Source of the DNA: Flavobacteriales bacterium
GTDB lineage: Bacteria; Bacteroidota; Bacteroidia; CAIKAF01
NCBI GenBank assembly: GCA_025451235.1
Contig: JANWKT010000017.1
Coordinates: forward strand, 124,001-188,000
DNA: 64,000 nt
Reading direction: 5' to 3'
Positions 20,189 through 29,584 of this stretch are shown piece after piece. The notes under the pieces were generated by a model. That model was not told where the DNA came from. It searched no databases and worked only from the letters and a program-made list of their open reading frames with translations. Numbering within the stretch: position 1 is the first letter of the stretch; each line of letters starts with the position of its first letter. The position numbers and the translations under genes were made by a program.

Positions 20189-20502
20189 CTATTAGTCTTT
20201 TTATTTTCAATATGTTTTTTTAGTGCCGCTAATTTTTTATCCCAGAATTTATTGTGGTGCTCTATCCACTTGGAAACCTCGTTCAGTGGGAGATAGCGGA
20301 GTTCACAATAGCGTTCTCTTCCTTTTTGTTTGATCTTGATCAGTCCACATTCCACCAGAATCTTGATATGTTTCGAAATAGCGGGTCTGCTTACCTCAAA
20401 ATGCCCAGCGACTTCATTCAGCTTAAGGGTTTCTTTGGCCAGCAGATCAATGATGGCCCTCCGGTTTGGGTCTGCAATGGCCTGAAAAACGTCTCTTCTC
20501 AT
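20185..20502 (-). CDS. ArsR/SmtB family winged-helix transcriptional regulator
   Basis: MRRDVFQAIADPNRRAIIDLLAKETLKLNEVAGHFEVSRPAISKHIKILVECGLI; internal start preferred over the longer ORF. Confidence 0.92.
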   Translation of the reverse strand: MRRDVFQAIADPNRRAIIDLLAKETLKLNEVAGHFEVSRPAISKHIKILVECGLIKIKQKGRERYCELRYLPLNEVSKWIEHHNKFWDKKLAALKKHIENKKTNR

Positions 20503-20512
20503 ACCTTTAATA

Positions 20513-20566
20513 TGTAACTGTTCGGTTACAAATATAATAAAAAAATTATGTAACCAAAGGGTTACG
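20513..20566. promoter_or_regulatory. Paired operators flanking the -7 box of the ArsR-SRPBCC operon
   Basis: TGTAAC-N6-GTTACA (20513-20530) and TGTAAC-N6-GTTACG (20549-20566), centres 36 bp apart, with minus-strand TATATTTG at 20529-20536. Confidence 0.78.
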
Positions 20567-20622
20567 CATAAAAACTTATGAACAGGTGGGTTTTTCTCAT
20601 AAATGGTTGAACGAATCACATC

Positions 20623-20647
20623 GTAGAGATGGGCAATTGCCCGTCTC
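20623..20647. repeat. REP-like palindrome GTAGAGAYGGGCAATTGCCCGTCTC
   Basis: GAGATGGGCAATTGCCCGTCTC is self-complementary except for one T/G pair; half copy AATTGCCCGTCTCTAC at 42650-42665. Confidence 0.7.
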
Positions 20648-20751
20648 AGTGGTGAGTTGAAGGATGGATGAGTGGTCGCCACAAGGGAACCGCCATGCCC
20701 CAAAACAAAAGAATACTTGAACAATAGAACCGGCGATTTTTGACGTCAGAA

Positions 20752-21732
20752 CTAAAACTGATTGATAAACCTCAAATCATTCTCGTAAAACAATCGAATA
20801 TCTGAGATCTTATAGCGAAGCATGGTGAGCCTTTCTATGCCCATACCAAAGGCGTAACCTGTATATACTTCCGGATCGATCCCACAATTTTTTAATACGT
20901 TGGGATCTACCATTCCGCAACCTAAAATTTCCATCCACTTAAATTTTCCATCAATGGTCCAGCCAATATCCATTTCGGCGCTGGGCTCAGTGAAAGGGAA
21001 GTATGACGGGCGAAAGCGGACTTTGGTATCGTTGCCGAAATAAGATCTGACGAAATAAAAAAGTACATCTTTTAAATCGGAAAAAGAAACATTTTTATCG
21101 ATATACAATCCTTCACATTGGTGAAAAACCGGTGAATGGGTAGCATCACTGTCACATCTGTACACCCTGCCAGGAGAGATGATTCGGATGGGTGGCCTTT
21201 CATTCATCATGGTACGGACCTGAACGGATGATGTATGGGTACGAAGTAAAATATTGTTCTCTTTGTTGATGAAAAAAGTATCCTGCATATCACGGGCAGG
21301 ATGATCCGAAGGAAAATTCAATGCCGAAAAATTATGCCAGTCGTCTTCTACCTCAGGACCCTCCTTAGTAACAAAGCCGATCTTTTCAAAAATATCGATC
21401 ACTTCTTCATTCACCAGGTTCAGGGGATGTCGTTTCCCAAACTCAAGGAATTTACCAGGGAGGGTTTCGTCTTTATCGGATTTGGTGGCTATGTTAGCTT
21501 CCACGAACTGGTTCCCTTCTTCGAACTTTTCGGTAATCAGGATCTTTAGCTCATTCAGGGCCTTTCCCACGTCTTTCTTCTGATCGCCTGGGATTGTCTT
21601 AAATTTCTCGAAAAGATCGTTTAAACGGCCGTTTTTGCCCGAAATTTCACGTTTATAATTCTCCAGGTCGGCATTCGATTTAAGTTCGAATGACTTTACT
21701 TTTTCGGCTATTTCGGCGATCTCGTTGAGCAT
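20752..21732 (-). CDS. pheS: Phenylalanine--tRNA ligase subunit alpha
   Basis: GFVTKEGPEVEDDWHNFSALNFPSDHPARDMQDTFFI, LLRTHTSSVQVRTM, YRCDSDATHSPVFHQCEGLYID, GFAFGMGIERLTML-like terminus. Confidence 0.96.
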   Translation of the reverse strand: MLNEIAEIAEKVKSFELKSNADLENYKREISGKNGRLNDLFEKFKTIPGDQKKDVGKALNELKILITEKFEEGNQFVEANIATKSDKDETLPGKFLEFGKRHPLNLVNEEVIDIFEKIGFVTKEGPEVEDDWHNFSALNFPSDHPARDMQDTFFINKENNILLRTHTSSVQVRTMMNERPPIRIISPGRVYRCDSDATHSPVFHQCEGLYIDKNVSFSDLKDVLFYFVRSYFGNDTKVRFRPSYFPFTEPSAEMDIGWTIDGKFKWMEILGCGMVDPNVLKNCGIDPEVYTGYAFGMGIERLTMLRYKISDIRLFYENDLRFINQF

Positions 21733-21842
21733 AGAAATTAAAATTCGCTATAAAAGTGGAAAAAATTAGTTGAAAACTTGTTGAAATCACCAAAATATAT
21801 TTATCTTTATCAGAACGTTTATCAATGAAATCCCAGTTGTTT

Positions 21843-22184
21843 ATGAAAAAATACTTGCTCATATTCGTTACTTTAGCCGCTGTAGCTGCTTTCTCTTCTT
21901 GCTACGAGCCACCAGGACCAGGAACCGGTAAGGTGATTGTGATAGACCAAAATGATTTTCGTGTACCTTCTGCAACGGTGAAATTATCTCAACCGGGTCA
22001 GTTAGGAACGGGTTATATTGTGAACGAAGGCTTGACTGATCTGAATGGGGAGTATTCATACACCCATGAGCCAGCATTGGAAGTGATCCTGGACATCAGT
22101 GCCACCTATGGAACAGCCGTTGGACAAGGCATTATCCGTATCAAACCGGATGAGACCTCTACCGAAACTGTGAAGATCTACTAA
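21843..22184 (+). CDS. Small lipoprotein with carboxypeptidase-like fold (copy 1)
   Basis: Lipobox AAFSSC; YEPPGPGTGKVIVIDQNDFRVPSATVKLSQPGQ; paralogous to the next gene. Confidence 0.75.
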   Translation: MKKYLLIFVTLAAVAAFSSCYEPPGPGTGKVIVIDQNDFRVPSATVKLSQPGQLGTGYIVNEGLTDLNGEYSYTHEPALEVILDISATYGTAVGQGIIRIKPDETSTETVKIY

Positions 22185-22266
22185 AACTCCGACCCTCAGG
22201 GCTTTTTTATCTATCGTATTCTATTTTCGTTGTTTCTGTTTTTAATAATCAAAACATTCGAACTCT

Positions 22267-22614
22267 ATGAAAAAAATTACATTCGCCTTAGTTATTGCCT
22301 CCGGGCTTTTACTTTCGTCCTGCTATACGCCTCCAACTCCTGGAACAGGGGTGATCCGTGTAGTGGATAACAACGATTTTTTGGTTCCGGGAGCAACTGT
22401 TCAATTATCACAACCCGGTCAAAACAATACTGGTTATATTGTGGTAACAGGACTTACCAATTTAACCGGAGAATACTCTTACACCCACGAACCTCCCTTG
22501 GAAGTGATATTGAATATCAGAGCCTATATGGGATCAACTGTACCGGCCAATCCATGTAATATGATTCGGATTGTTCCAGGCGAAACATCCTATAAAACAG
22601 TCACACTTCAGTAG
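22267..22614 (+). CDS. Small lipoprotein with carboxypeptidase-like fold (copy 2)
   Basis: Lipobox LLLSSC; YTPPTPGTGVIRVVDNNDFLVPGATVQLSQPGQ; same NTGYIV...LTNLTGEYSYTHEPPLEVIL core as copy 1. Confidence 0.75.
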   Translation: MKKITFALVIASGLLLSSCYTPPTPGTGVIRVVDNNDFLVPGATVQLSQPGQNNTGYIVVTGLTNLTGEYSYTHEPPLEVILNIRAYMGSTVPANPCNMIRIVPGETSYKTVTLQ

Positions 22615-22650
22615 AACTTTTTTGAACGAGGAGATCAAAGGAATGGGTAA

Positions 22651-23007
22651 TTATACTAAGCCCTCAGGCTCTTCCCCAAAATAGTTCAAAATAGCTTCCT
22701 TGATGAGTTTATGCTGTTGCATAGAGGATAGAAAAGGCAATTCTTCCGTAGGTTCATAATGGGGCCACCCTTCTTCATCATTTCCCAGATATCGGTAATA
22801 GTTATATTGACTCAGCAGCTTACAAACGGCCACATGCATCACCTCTAGTTTTTCGTCTTTTTTTAGCTTGAGATTTCCTTTGCCCAACTCCTGGATCCCG
22901 ATCAAAAAAATGATCCCATCATAATCCAATTCTTCCCCGAATTGCTCTCCCAATTTTTTTAAAAGTGCTCCCCACTTGAGCTGAAATTCTTTTTCTCCTT
23001 CATCCAT
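22651..23007 (-). CDS. Hypothetical acidic protein, coupled to pgk
   Basis: 118 aa; start codon overlaps the pgk stop by one base. Confidence 0.65.
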   Translation of the reverse strand: MDEGEKEFQLKWGALLKKLGEQFGEELDYDGIIFLIGIQELGKGNLKLKKDEKLEVMHVAVCKLLSQYNYYRYLGNDEEGWPHYEPTEELPFLSSMQQHKLIKEAILNYFGEEPEGLV

Positions 23008-24200
23008 TATGCTTCTATTGCGGCTACGCCGGGTAAAGTAATACCTTCCATTAATTCGAGCATGGCCCCACCCCCCGTGGATACATAACTGATGGAATCA
23101 CTTAAATTGAATTTATTGACTGCGGCAACAGAATCACCGCCACCTACCAGACTAAAAGCCCCATTCTCTTCGGTAGCATTGGCCACAGCGATCCCAACTT
23201 GCTGTGTGCCTTTTTGAAAGGCCTCCATTTCGAAAACACCCATCGGGCCATTCCACATAATGGTCTTAGAAGAGGCAATGATCTCGCAATACTCTTGAAT
23301 GGCCTGCTTGCCAATATCCAATCCCATATAACCTTCGGGAATGGCATTCGTTTCAAAAGTAGCAATGGTACCATGTTCGCTAAATTCGGTGCTGCAAACA
23401 GAATCTTTGGGGAGATATAATTTGGCCCCATGTTTTTCACAGAGTGCAATGATCTCTTTGGCATTCTCTATCATTTCATTTTCCACCAGGCTTTTTCCCA
23501 CTTGTCCGCCCATGGCTTTGATAAAAGTAAAGACCATACCACCTCCAATAATAAAATTATCCACGTTATCTGCCAGGTTTTTAATGATATTGATTTTAGA
23601 AGACACCTTTGCCCCGCCAATAATGGCAGTATAGGGTCTTTCCGCATTATTGAGTACTTTCTGTATATTTTTTACTTCGGCAGCCATTAACAAACCAAGG
23701 GCCTTGTTCGACTTAAAGAACTCTGCGATAACAGCCGTAGAAGCATGACGGCGATGGGCTGTGCCGAAGGCGTCATTCACATAAAAATCACCCAAGGAGG
23801 CCAGTTGTTGTGAAAACAACGTATCTCCCTTTTCTTCTTCCACATGGAACCTTAAGTTTTCCAATAAGAGTACTTCTCCAGGCTTTAGTTCCCTGGCAGC
23901 TTGTTCGGCCATGTCTCCAATACAGTCTTTGGTAAATTTTACCGGAAGGTTCAAAGCATTGCTTAAGCAATCAACCACATGTTTCAACGAATATTTTTCT
24001 TCATAACCCCCTTTAGGTCTTCCCAAATGTGACATCAGAATAACAGATCCTCCATCTTTCAATATTTTTTGAATGGTGGGGACAGCTGCTACTATGCGAG
24101 TATCATCCGTTACCTGGTAGTTTGCATCCAGGGGCACATTAAAATCTACCCTTACCAACACTTTTTTACCTGCAAACGAGAAGTCCTGAATGGTTTTCAT
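23007..24200 (-). CDS. pgk: Phosphoglycerate kinase
   Basis: KKVLVRVDFNVPLD, VILMSHLGRPKG, LLLENLRFHVEEE, NDAFGTAHRRHAST, WNGPMGVFE, GGGDSVAAVNKF. Confidence 0.97.
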   Translation of the reverse strand: MKTIQDFSFAGKKVLVRVDFNVPLDANYQVTDDTRIVAAVPTIQKILKDGGSVILMSHLGRPKGGYEEKYSLKHVVDCLSNALNLPVKFTKDCIGDMAEQAARELKPGEVLLLENLRFHVEEEKGDTLFSQQLASLGDFYVNDAFGTAHRRHASTAVIAEFFKSNKALGLLMAAEVKNIQKVLNNAERPYTAIIGGAKVSSKINIIKNLADNVDNFIIGGGMVFTFIKAMGGQVGKSLVENEMIENAKEIIALCEKHGAKLYLPKDSVCSTEFSEHGTIATFETNAIPEGYMGLDIGKQAIQEYCEIIASSKTIMWNGPMGVFEMEAFQKGTQQVGIAVANATEENGAFSLVGGGDSVAAVNKFNLSDSISYVSTGGGAMLELMEGITLPGVAAIEA

Positions 24201-24248
24201 ATTGTTAAATTCTGGGGCAAAAGTAGTTTAAATATTTAATTTTTGGGG

Positions 24249-24344
24249 GCAGCTTTTTCAGATGCCAGAGGTCAGACGTCAGAGCCCTGCCGTTTCGCCG
24301 ATTTTTTCTTTGGCATCTGGACACTGACATCTGAAAAAGACTGC
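24249..24344. repeat. Imperfect 31-nt inverted repeat in the pgk/holB divergent intergenic region
   Basis: TTTTTCAGATGCCAGAGGTCAGACGTCAGAG (24254-24284) vs CTTTGGCATCTGGACACTGACATCTGAAAAA (24308-24338), 24/31 complementary, flanked by GCAG/CTGC. Confidence 0.65.
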
Positions 24345-24399
24345 TAAAAACCCATGAATAAAATAAAAATCACCGGGCTCCAAGAGTCGGCCTAATTTT

Positions 24400-24407
24400 T
24401 ACCTTTG
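24400..24407 (+). promoter_or_regulatory. -7 element TACCTTTG upstream of holB
   Basis: TACCTTTG 6 nt from ATG at 24414. Confidence 0.5.
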
Positions 24408-24413
24408 CTTTCA

Positions 24414-25526
24414 ATGAAATTTTCTGAGGTAGTTGGCCATCATGAGATCAAAAAAAAACTGATCCATGCCGTTCAAAACGGAAGGATACCCCATGCTCAG
24501 TTGTTTTTAGGCCAGGAAGGAGGAGGGAATCTTGCATTAGCTATCTCTTATGCGCAATACATTAACTGCACCCAAAGAACCTCTGAAGATTCATGTGGAA
24601 CATGCCCAAGTTGTATTAAGTATGGCAAACTTCAGCATCCCGATCTTCATTTTTGCTTCCCCATAACAGGAAGTGACAATACCTCAGATAGCTTTATGGG
24701 CGAATTCCATGAGATCATGAGGACCAACCCATACACTACTTATATTGAGTGGATGGAGAAGATCTCCGACGCAAAATCGGGCATTATGAATGTGGCACAG
24801 GCCAATGAGATCGTTAAAAAACTTTCTTTAAAACCCTATGAGGCCGATTACCAGATCATGATCATCTGGATGCCGGAAACCATGAATATCCCAACTGCCA
24901 ATAAACTATTGAAAACCATTGAAGAGCCACCCAATCGTTCATTGCTCATCCTGGTAGCCAATAATGATGAGGAGATGTTAAATACCATCCTGAGCAGGGT
25001 ACAATATATCAAACTGAAGAAACTCCAGGACATGGATATGCTGGCGGCATTAACCGGCAAATTCGAAATGAGTTTCGACAAAGCCCGGGAGATTGTAAAT
25101 GTGGCAGATGGAAATTATAGATATGCCCTTAAGCTGGTGGAGATGGAAGATGTGGATGAGGATACTACCAAACTTTTGCAGGATTGGTTCAGGGCAAGTT
25201 ATGCCATGGAAATAGGAAAATTGAATCAGGTGGTGGATACCATTGCCAAATTGTCGAGAGAAAAACAGAAATCTTTTTATGAATATGCCATTCATATTTT
25301 CCGCCAGTCTTTGGCCATGAACAATGCCCAGGAAGTAATGAGGGTAACCACCAACGAAAGACAGTTTCTCGATAAGTTCTCAGCAGTTACCCAAAACCAT
25401 AAGATCCCCAAGGTGATCGAAAAAATGGAGAAGGCCGTTTATTTTGTTGACCGGAATGCCAATGCAAAAATACTCGCTATGAACCTGAGTATGGACTTGT
25501 ATGAGGCCTTGAAATTGGAAAACTAA
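24414..25526 (+). CDS. holB: DNA polymerase III subunit delta-prime
   Basis: MKFSEVVGHHEIKKKLIHAVQNGRIPHAQLFLGQEGGGNLALAISYAQYINC, C-x8-C-x2-C zinc module, TANKLLKTIEEPPNRSLLILVANN. Confidence 0.92.
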   Translation: MKFSEVVGHHEIKKKLIHAVQNGRIPHAQLFLGQEGGGNLALAISYAQYINCTQRTSEDSCGTCPSCIKYGKLQHPDLHFCFPITGSDNTSDSFMGEFHEIMRTNPYTTYIEWMEKISDAKSGIMNVAQANEIVKKLSLKPYEADYQIMIIWMPETMNIPTANKLLKTIEEPPNRSLLILVANNDEEMLNTILSRVQYIKLKKLQDMDMLAALTGKFEMSFDKAREIVNVADGNYRYALKLVEMEDVDEDTTKLLQDWFRASYAMEIGKLNQVVDTIAKLSREKQKSFYEYAIHIFRQSLAMNNAQEVMRVTTNERQFLDKFSAVTQNHKIPKVIEKMEKAVYFVDRNANAKILAMNLSMDLYEALKLEN

Positions 25527-25598
25527 AGCGCCCTCCCTCCCGGAAGCCGCCCAAGAAGAAAATATACTTATCTTTGTTGGAATCGAAAAATCAAAGAA

Positions 25599-26771
25599 AT
25601 GGCTTGCAGGAGTTGTAGTACAGGAGATGGTGGAGTGCCAAAGGGATGTAAGAACAATGGTTCATGTGGAACCGGAGGTTGTAGCAATAAGCTGGAAGTG
25701 TTCGACTGGTTGTCGAATATGCAGCCGGTTAATCATACAGATCAGTTCAAATGGGTAGAAGTAAGGTTTAAGAATAGCCGGAAAGACTTTTACCATAACA
25801 AGAGTGGCCTCTCCTTATATACTGGTGATCTTATTGCTGTTGAAGGTAGTCCTGGGCATGATATAGGAACTGTGTCCCTAACCGGGGAGCTGGTAAAGCT
25901 CCAAATGAAAAAAACCGGATTCAACCATAAAACCGCCGAGGGCAGAACCGTTTACCGGAAGGCCCGTGAAAACGATATCCAGAAATGGAAAGAAGCGATC
26001 GATAAAGAAGACAGGTTCATGATGCATTGCAGAAAGATTTCCAGGGAATTAGGTCTGGAAATGAAATGCTCGGATGTGGAAAGTCAGGGAGATGGATCAA
26101 AAGCAACGTTTTATTATACTTCAGAGGGTAGGGTTGACTTCAGGGAACTGATCAAGGTATTGGCCAAGGACCTAAAAGTAAGAATAGAAATGCGCCAGAT
26201 CGGTTTCCGCCAGGAAGCAGGCCGTTTAGGAGGAATAGGGGTTTGTGGAAGAGAGTTATGTTGTTCTACCTGGATGAGAGATTTCCGCTCTGTAACCACT
26301 TCAGCTGCCAGGTACCAGCAGCTTTCCATCAATCCTCAAAAGCTGGCCGGTCAATGTGGAAAGTTGAAATGTTGTTTGAACTATGAGTTAGACAGCTATC
26401 TGGATGCATTGAGTGATTTCCCCAACACGCAGATCAAACTAAAAACAAAGATGGGCGATGCCAGTCACCAAAAAACAGATATTTTTAAAAGAATCGTTTT
26501 TTATACTTATGACAACACTCCTGGCGTTATTGTTCCGTTAGATATTCCCACCATTCAGAAAGTGTTAAAAATGAATAAAGAGGGAATACTTCCGGATGAC
26601 TTGGGCAGCCTGGTGGAAGAGCAGAATAAACAGAAGGAGATAGCTCCTCAAAAGAAGGAATTTGCCAATGTTTTGGATGAAATGAATCTTTCGAGATTTG
26701 ACAATACCAACAAGAACAACAAGAAGAAAAAGAAAAAAAGACATGGTAACTTCAGGAATGAGAAAAAATAA
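25599..26771 (+). CDS. ricT: PSP1 / RicT (YaaT) family protein
   Basis: Cys-rich N-terminus; VEIRMRQIGFRQEAGRLGGIGVCGRELCCSTWMRDF-type PSP1 motif; LAGQCGKLKCCLNYE; downstream of holB as in B. subtilis holB-yaaT. Confidence 0.9.
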   Translation: MACRSCSTGDGGVPKGCKNNGSCGTGGCSNKLEVFDWLSNMQPVNHTDQFKWVEVRFKNSRKDFYHNKSGLSLYTGDLIAVEGSPGHDIGTVSLTGELVKLQMKKTGFNHKTAEGRTVYRKARENDIQKWKEAIDKEDRFMMHCRKISRELGLEMKCSDVESQGDGSKATFYYTSEGRVDFRELIKVLAKDLKVRIEMRQIGFRQEAGRLGGIGVCGRELCCSTWMRDFRSVTTSAARYQQLSINPQKLAGQCGKLKCCLNYELDSYLDALSDFPNTQIKLKTKMGDASHQKTDIFKRIVFYTYDNTPGVIVPLDIPTIQKVLKMNKEGILPDDLGSLVEEQNKQKEIAPQKKEFANVLDEMNLSRFDNTNKNNKKKKKKRHGNFRNEKK

Positions 26772-27243
26772 GTTATTATACATCACGTTCTTGCTCCTGT
26801 TCTTTGTTTCCTGCGACAGAAATAAAATTTATGAGAAATACCAAAGTATTCCAAATGGGGTCTGGAATACAAAAGAGCCGGTGAAGTTTGATTTTGAAGT
26901 GAAGGATACCAATGAGCTTTGTAACTTGTTGATCAATATCCGTTGTTCAGAGAATTATCCTTATCGCAATCTTTATATGTTCATGAAAACCACCCGTCCG
27001 GATGGAACAAGATCCATTGACACCCTCGAATTTTATTTGCTGGATGTAAAAGGAAAGCCATTGGGTAATTGCTCGGGAGATGTTTGCAATAATCAGTTCA
27101 TGATTGACCATCACTTTAAATTTCCCCAACCTGGCAAGTACGAATTTGAATTAAAGCAGTCAATGAGAACAGATGACGGGAATTTACCGATGGTATTGGA
27201 TGTAGGGATGAGATTAGAAAAAGCCGGATCCAAAAAACAATAA
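26758..27243 (+). CDS. gldH: Gliding motility lipoprotein GldH
   Basis: Lipobox LLFFVSC; IPNGVWNTKEPVKFDFEVKDTNELCNLLINIRCSENYPYRNLYMFMKTTRPDG; overlaps the ricT 3' end. Confidence 0.88.
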   Translation: MRKNKLLYITFLLLFFVSCDRNKIYEKYQSIPNGVWNTKEPVKFDFEVKDTNELCNLLINIRCSENYPYRNLYMFMKTTRPDGTRSIDTLEFYLLDVKGKPLGNCSGDVCNNQFMIDHHFKFPQPGKYEFELKQSMRTDDGNLPMVLDVGMRLEKAGSKKQ

Positions 27244-27244
27244 C

Positions 27245-29527
27245 TTGTCAGCGAAGCGCAAAACGTTTAGAAATGTATTTATCAAAAACTACCGATGGAT
27301 ATGGTGGTTATTATTTTCTCCATTTATCATACTTTCGATTTTAGTGATCATGGCCAAGTTTGGCCTCCTCGGTGAAATGCCAGATATAAGGGAGATTGAA
27401 GATCCGAAAAGGAACGAGGCCTCTGTTGTTTATTCATCAGACGGTAAGATCCTGGGGAAATACTTTATTGAGAACCGGACCATCATTGAATTTGAGGCCA
27501 TTTCACCCAACGTGATCAATGCATTGATACCAACCGAAGATGTGCGATTTTATAAACATTCAGGAATTGATCCCAGAGGAACAGTTCGTGCTTTTTCAAG
27601 ATTGGGGAGAGACGGAGGGGCCAGCACGATTTCCCAGCAATTGGCAAAACTACTTTTCCACAAGAAACCAAAAACCACCATTGGACGATTGATCCAGAAA
27701 GTAAAGGAATGGGTGATCGCCCTGGAATTGGAAAGAGCCTATACAAAAAAGGAAATCCTCACCATGTATTTGAATCAAGCTGATTTCGGACATAATATTT
27801 ATGGGATCCATTCGGCGGCCAAAACTTACTTCAACAAACCCCCCAAGGAATTAACCGTTCCTGAAGCCGCATTGTTGGTGGGGTTGTTAAAAGGGCCTTC
27901 TTTATATAGTCCATGGAATTGTTATAAAAGGGATCGGTTACAGTTGGCTATTGACAGAAGGAACACGGTGCTTAACCAAATGGAAAAATATGGGAAGATC
28001 AACCATGCCCAATGTGAGGAGTTTAAAAAAGAAAAACTGGTTCCTGATATGCAGCAATTGAAGACCAGGATCTTGGCGAATGCTTATGGTGGAGGGAACA
28101 CCCAATATTTCATGGAAGAACTCAAGAAGGATGTAAATGTTTGGTGTAAAAACAATACCAACCCAAGGACCGGGAAACCCTATAATGTGTATTCAGATGG
28201 ATTGAAAATATATACTACGATTGATTCAAGGATGCAGAAATATGCAGAACAGGCGGTAAGGGAATATATGCCCAAACTTCAATCGCAATTTTTCAAATTA
28301 AAAAAAGGGAAAAAAAATGGCCCCTTTTCAGCAGATCTGTCTACAAAAGAAGTGGACAAAATGATCATGCAGGGAATTAAAAATTCAGACAATTATAGAG
28401 AACTGAAAGAAAAAGGGGTGGCTGAATCGGACATCTTAAAGGACATAAAAGAACCCAGGAAGATGACCATTTTTACTTGGTCGGGACCCAAGGATACTAC
28501 CATGACTCCTTGGGATTCGGTGATCCACCATAAGAGTTTTTTGATGAATGGTTTAATGTGTTTAAACCCCCATACAGGAGAGGTAAAGGCTTGGGTGGGT
28601 GGAATTGATTATTCATACTTTAAATATGATCACGTAAGAGCTGGAAAATTTGATGCCAAGAAAAAAGCAGTGATTCCCGGCGGAGGCCGGCAGGTGGGTT
28701 CAACTTTCAAACCCTTTGTTTATGCGATGGCCATGAGGGAAAACAGATCGCCCTGTGAAAAAGTTCCCAATGTAAAAGTATGTATTGATGATTGGTGCCC
28801 TGATAATTCAGGAAGCTATAAGGAAGGCGAAATGATTCGCCTCAGGGAGGCATTGGCATATTCTATCAACTATATCTCAGCGTATTTAATGAAACAGTAT
28901 GGTGCTACGGCGGTTATTAAACTAGCCAGGGAATTGGGAATATCGGCCCCCATGGAAGCAAACCCTGCCATTTGCCTGGGGACCGCTGATATTTCTGTAT
29001 TCGAAATGGTGGCTGCCTTTAGTACGTTTTTTAATAAGGGCATTTATAATTCACCCATTTTCCTCACCCGTATTGAAGACAGAAATGGAAATTTATTGGC
29101 CGAATTTACCAATGAAAGTAGAGAGGTCCTAAATGAACAAGCGGCATATTTGACCATTAACTTAATGAGTGGAGTTACCATGGGAACAGGAAAGGACCTG
29201 CTGAACATCTACAAATTTACTGAACCAGTAGCGGGAAAAACCGGGACGACCCAAAATGCATCCGACGGATGGTTTATTGCCGGTACCCCGGATCTAGTTT
29301 GTGGTGTTTGGACCGGAGCAGAAGACAGAACAGTTAGACAAACCAATTGGTATGGGGGAAAAATGGCGCTGCCGGTTTGGGGCTTGTTTATGAGAAAAGT
29401 ATATGACGATAGAAGTATTAGGATCAATAGAGGTGATTTTGAGCCACCTGCCTCTATGACTGTGGAAATTAACTGTGTGGATGATCCTGAAGAGTTGGAA
29501 GAGGAGGAAATGAACAATAATTTTTAG
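27245..29527 (+). CDS. Penicillin-binding protein 1A (bifunctional transglycosylase/transpeptidase), copy 1
   Basis: TEDVRFYKHSGID, GGASTISQQLAK, GGGRQVGSTFKPFVYA, AYSINYISA, GKTGTTQNASDGWF; TTG start. Confidence 0.93.
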   Translation: MSAKRKTFRNVFIKNYRWIWWLLFSPFIILSILVIMAKFGLLGEMPDIREIEDPKRNEASVVYSSDGKILGKYFIENRTIIEFEAISPNVINALIPTEDVRFYKHSGIDPRGTVRAFSRLGRDGGASTISQQLAKLLFHKKPKTTIGRLIQKVKEWVIALELERAYTKKEILTMYLNQADFGHNIYGIHSAAKTYFNKPPKELTVPEAALLVGLLKGPSLYSPWNCYKRDRLQLAIDRRNTVLNQMEKYGKINHAQCEEFKKEKLVPDMQQLKTRILANAYGGGNTQYFMEELKKDVNVWCKNNTNPRTGKPYNVYSDGLKIYTTIDSRMQKYAEQAVREYMPKLQSQFFKLKKGKKNGPFSADLSTKEVDKMIMQGIKNSDNYRELKEKGVAESDILKDIKEPRKMTIFTWSGPKDTTMTPWDSVIHHKSFLMNGLMCLNPHTGEVKAWVGGIDYSYFKYDHVRAGKFDAKKKAVIPGGGRQVGSTFKPFVYAMAMRENRSPCEKVPNVKVCIDDWCPDNSGSYKEGEMIRLREALAYSINYISAYLMKQYGATAVIKLARELGISAPMEANPAICLGTADISVFEMVAAFSTFFNKGIYNSPIFLTRIEDRNGNLLAEFTNESREVLNEQAAYLTINLMSGVTMGTGKDLLNIYKFTEPVAGKTGTTQNASDGWFIAGTPDLVCGVWTGAEDRTVRQTNWYGGKMALPVWGLFMRKVYDDRSIRINRGDFEPPASMTVEINCVDDPEELEEEEMNNNF

Positions 29528-29584
29528 TCTTGAATGAAGGGAATTATTTCAGGATAGCTTAACTTTACTGCATTCTTAACATTA

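Noticed and set aside
20503-20724. N-terminal extension of the ArsR regulator
   Set aside because: Spans the operators, promoter and REP-like palindrome; the family start is MRRDVFQAIADP
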